Of a stretch of DNA of 5,837 nt, positions 5,239 through 5,837 are shown piece after piece. Both the position numbers and the translations under genes were made by a program. Location: positions 1 through 5,837 of the forward strand of contig JABHXI010000104.1 in the NCBI GenBank assembly GCA_018657375.1. The letters are read 5' to 3'. Positions within the stretch are counted from its first letter, which is position 1, and each line of letters starts with the position of its first letter. The stretch is from Candidatus Nitrosopumilus sp. (GTDB taxonomy: Archaea > Thermoproteota > Nitrososphaeria > Nitrososphaerales > Nitrosopumilaceae). The notes below the pieces were generated by a model. That model worked only from the letters and a program-made list of their open reading frames with translations, did no database searches and was not told the origin of the DNA.

Positions 5239-5600
5239 AGAGACAATACATCTCCAGATTTTACATTCTTTAATTCAGATACATCACCGTGAAATTTTCC
5301 AATAAGAGCCATAGTTTTTGCAGATTGTACATTACCAACAAAAAAACAAATGCTTCCAGTAGAGGGTAAAAATGCAATGTCACCAGTCTTAAACTCAGAT
5401 CTTGCTTTTTCAATTCCAGCATCAACATCAGTTTCAAAATAAACAATACTTTTTCCCAATAAGTGAGAGTTACCTTCCAAAGGCAAAGATCTCATAATAA
5501 CACCGACAGTCCTTGGAGATAAGTGTCGTTTTAGATCACAGTTTAATTTTACTCTTCCACCAACGTCTAAAATTAGTTGTTTTCGTGAAACTGAATTCAT
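5220..5600 (-). CDS. TM1367-like cyclophilin-fold protein
   Basis: 126 residues, the usual size of the cyclophilin-like (TM1367, Pfam Cyclophil_like) family. Matching features are LSPRTVGVIMRSLP (27-40), YFETDV (54-59), KTGDIAFLPSTGSICFFVG (71-89) and the closing IGKFHGDVSELKNVKSGD (100-117). The fold is that of peptidyl-prolyl isomerases, but members of this family lack proven activity and their role is unknown. An in-frame ATG exists at 5783, but the extra 61 residues would be the reverse of the plus-strand gene that begins at 5620, are rich in Ser/Asp/Gly/Thr, and fall outside the family domain. I therefore start at the ATG 5598-5600, which also sits about 31 bases from a strong TATA box. 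The 3' end overlaps S25e tail to tail by 19 bases. Confidence 0.85.
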   Translation of the reverse strand: MNSVSRKQLILDVGGRVKLNCDLKRHLSPRTVGVIMRSLPLEGNSHLLGKSIVYFETDVDAGIEKARSEFKTGDIAFLPSTGSICFFVGNVQSAKTMALIGKFHGDVSELKNVKSGDVLSLYEEIT

Positions 5601-5619
5601 ACCCAAGTTTAGTTTAAAA

Positions 5620-5837
5620 ATGATTAGATTATATAACGTTTTAAGCGAATTTCGGTACTTGTCTAATCCTGAAGAATCAAAAATTACACCAGAAGTATCT
5701 TCCACGTCAGAAGAACCAGAATTATCCACACCGGTATCTGAAGTAATAGAAACAGATGTAGATCCAAATTTGGGATTAAACAAAGCATTAGATTCCTATC
5801 GCAAATTAATTGAAAAAAATGTGGACAATGCATTAGA
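5620..5837 (+). CDS. Unrecognised protein, N-terminal 72 codons (runs off window edge)
   Basis: An open frame from the ATG at 5620-5622 continues to the window edge without a stop. It begins MIRLYNVLSEFRYLSNPEES. Residues 17-48 are rich in Ser, Thr, Pro and Glu (for example PEVSSTSEEPELSTP, 24-38), which looks like an acidic disordered linker. From about 50 (NLGLNKALDSYRKLIEKNVDNAL) the pattern becomes helical and amphipathic, possibly a coiled coil. A disordered tether before a folded domain is therefore likely; the domain itself lies outside. The start is only 19 bases from the divergent cyclophilin-like gene. In-frame TTG 5659-5661 is a less likely alternative start. I cannot name a family from this portion. 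Confidence 0.65.
   Translation, partial: MIRLYNVLSEFRYLSNPEESKITPEVSSTSEEPELSTPVSEVIETDVDPNLGLNKALDSYRKLIEKNVDNAL
5628..5636 (-). promoter_or_regulatory. TATA box of the cyclophilin-like gene, inside the opposing reading frame
   Basis: The minus strand reads TTATATAAT, a near-consensus archaeal TATA box. It would start transcription near 5606, giving a leader of about six bases before the ATG at 5600. It overlaps codons 3-6 of the divergent plus-strand gene. Being nearly palindromic, it could also drive plus-strand transcription starting near 5658. Confidence 0.55.

Noticed and set aside
5601..5783. N-terminal extension of the cyclophilin-like protein by 61 residues
   Set aside because: The extension is the reverse of the plus-strand gene starting at 5620, falls outside the family domain, and the TATA box at 5628-5636 would place transcription start downstream of it.
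1..5837. Mobile element, CRISPR array, defence island or phage genes
   Set aside because: No transposase, integrase, direct-repeat array or terminal repeats were seen; gene content is housekeeping and composition appears even.

Overview
The window looks like a piece of chromosome from an AT-rich archaeon, most likely an ammonia-oxidising Nitrososphaerota (Thaumarchaeota) of the Nitrosopumilus type. The sequence shows an archaeal-type threonyl-tRNA synthetase with its own N-terminal editing domain, a deoxyhypusine synthase homologue, ribosomal protein S25e, and TATA-like boxes about 23-27 bases upstream of start codons with almost no leader. The lineage is inferred from this gene set and base composition; no search was run.

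Layout. Bases 1-400 (minus) hold the first 133 codons of an agmatinase-family gene (speB). It follows thrS (408-2276, minus) by 7 bases, so the two are probably one transcript. A 71-base gap with an inverted repeat and the thrS TATA box separates thrS from an AlkA-type DNA glycosylase (2348-2950, minus). Upstream of that lies an unrecognised 112-residue protein (2997-3335, minus). A 111-base divergent spacer leads to a deoxyhypusine synthase-family gene (3447-4520, plus), which converges with a 70-residue zinc-finger-like protein (4524-4736, minus; the start is moved from a TTG to an ATG). A 193-base divergent spacer contains a possible 26-codon ORF, an inverted repeat and the TATA boxes of both flanking genes. 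Then come S25e (4930-5238, plus), a TM1367-like cyclophilin-fold protein (5220-5600, minus) overlapping S25e tail to tail by 19 bases, and the start of an unrecognised plus-strand gene (5620 to the window edge).

How the genes relate. Most of the window is translation and housekeeping: threonine charging, a small-subunit ribosomal protein, and two genes of polyamine chemistry (agmatine to putrescine by SpeB; spermidine-dependent chemistry by the deoxyhypusine synthase family). There is no mobile element, CRISPR array, tRNA or rRNA, and no gene-free stretch above 300 bases.

The most interesting point is the deoxyhypusine synthase homologue. It keeps the catalytic lysine and nearby tryptophan, but on manual alignment to the human enzyme it lacks three acidic or histidine residues of the spermidine pocket. 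It resembles the bacterial 'deoxyhypusine synthase-like' group, so its real product is open. Secondary points are inverted repeats placed directly upstream of two TATA boxes, and a divergent gene pair whose starts are 19 bases apart, with a TATA box inside the opposing reading frame.
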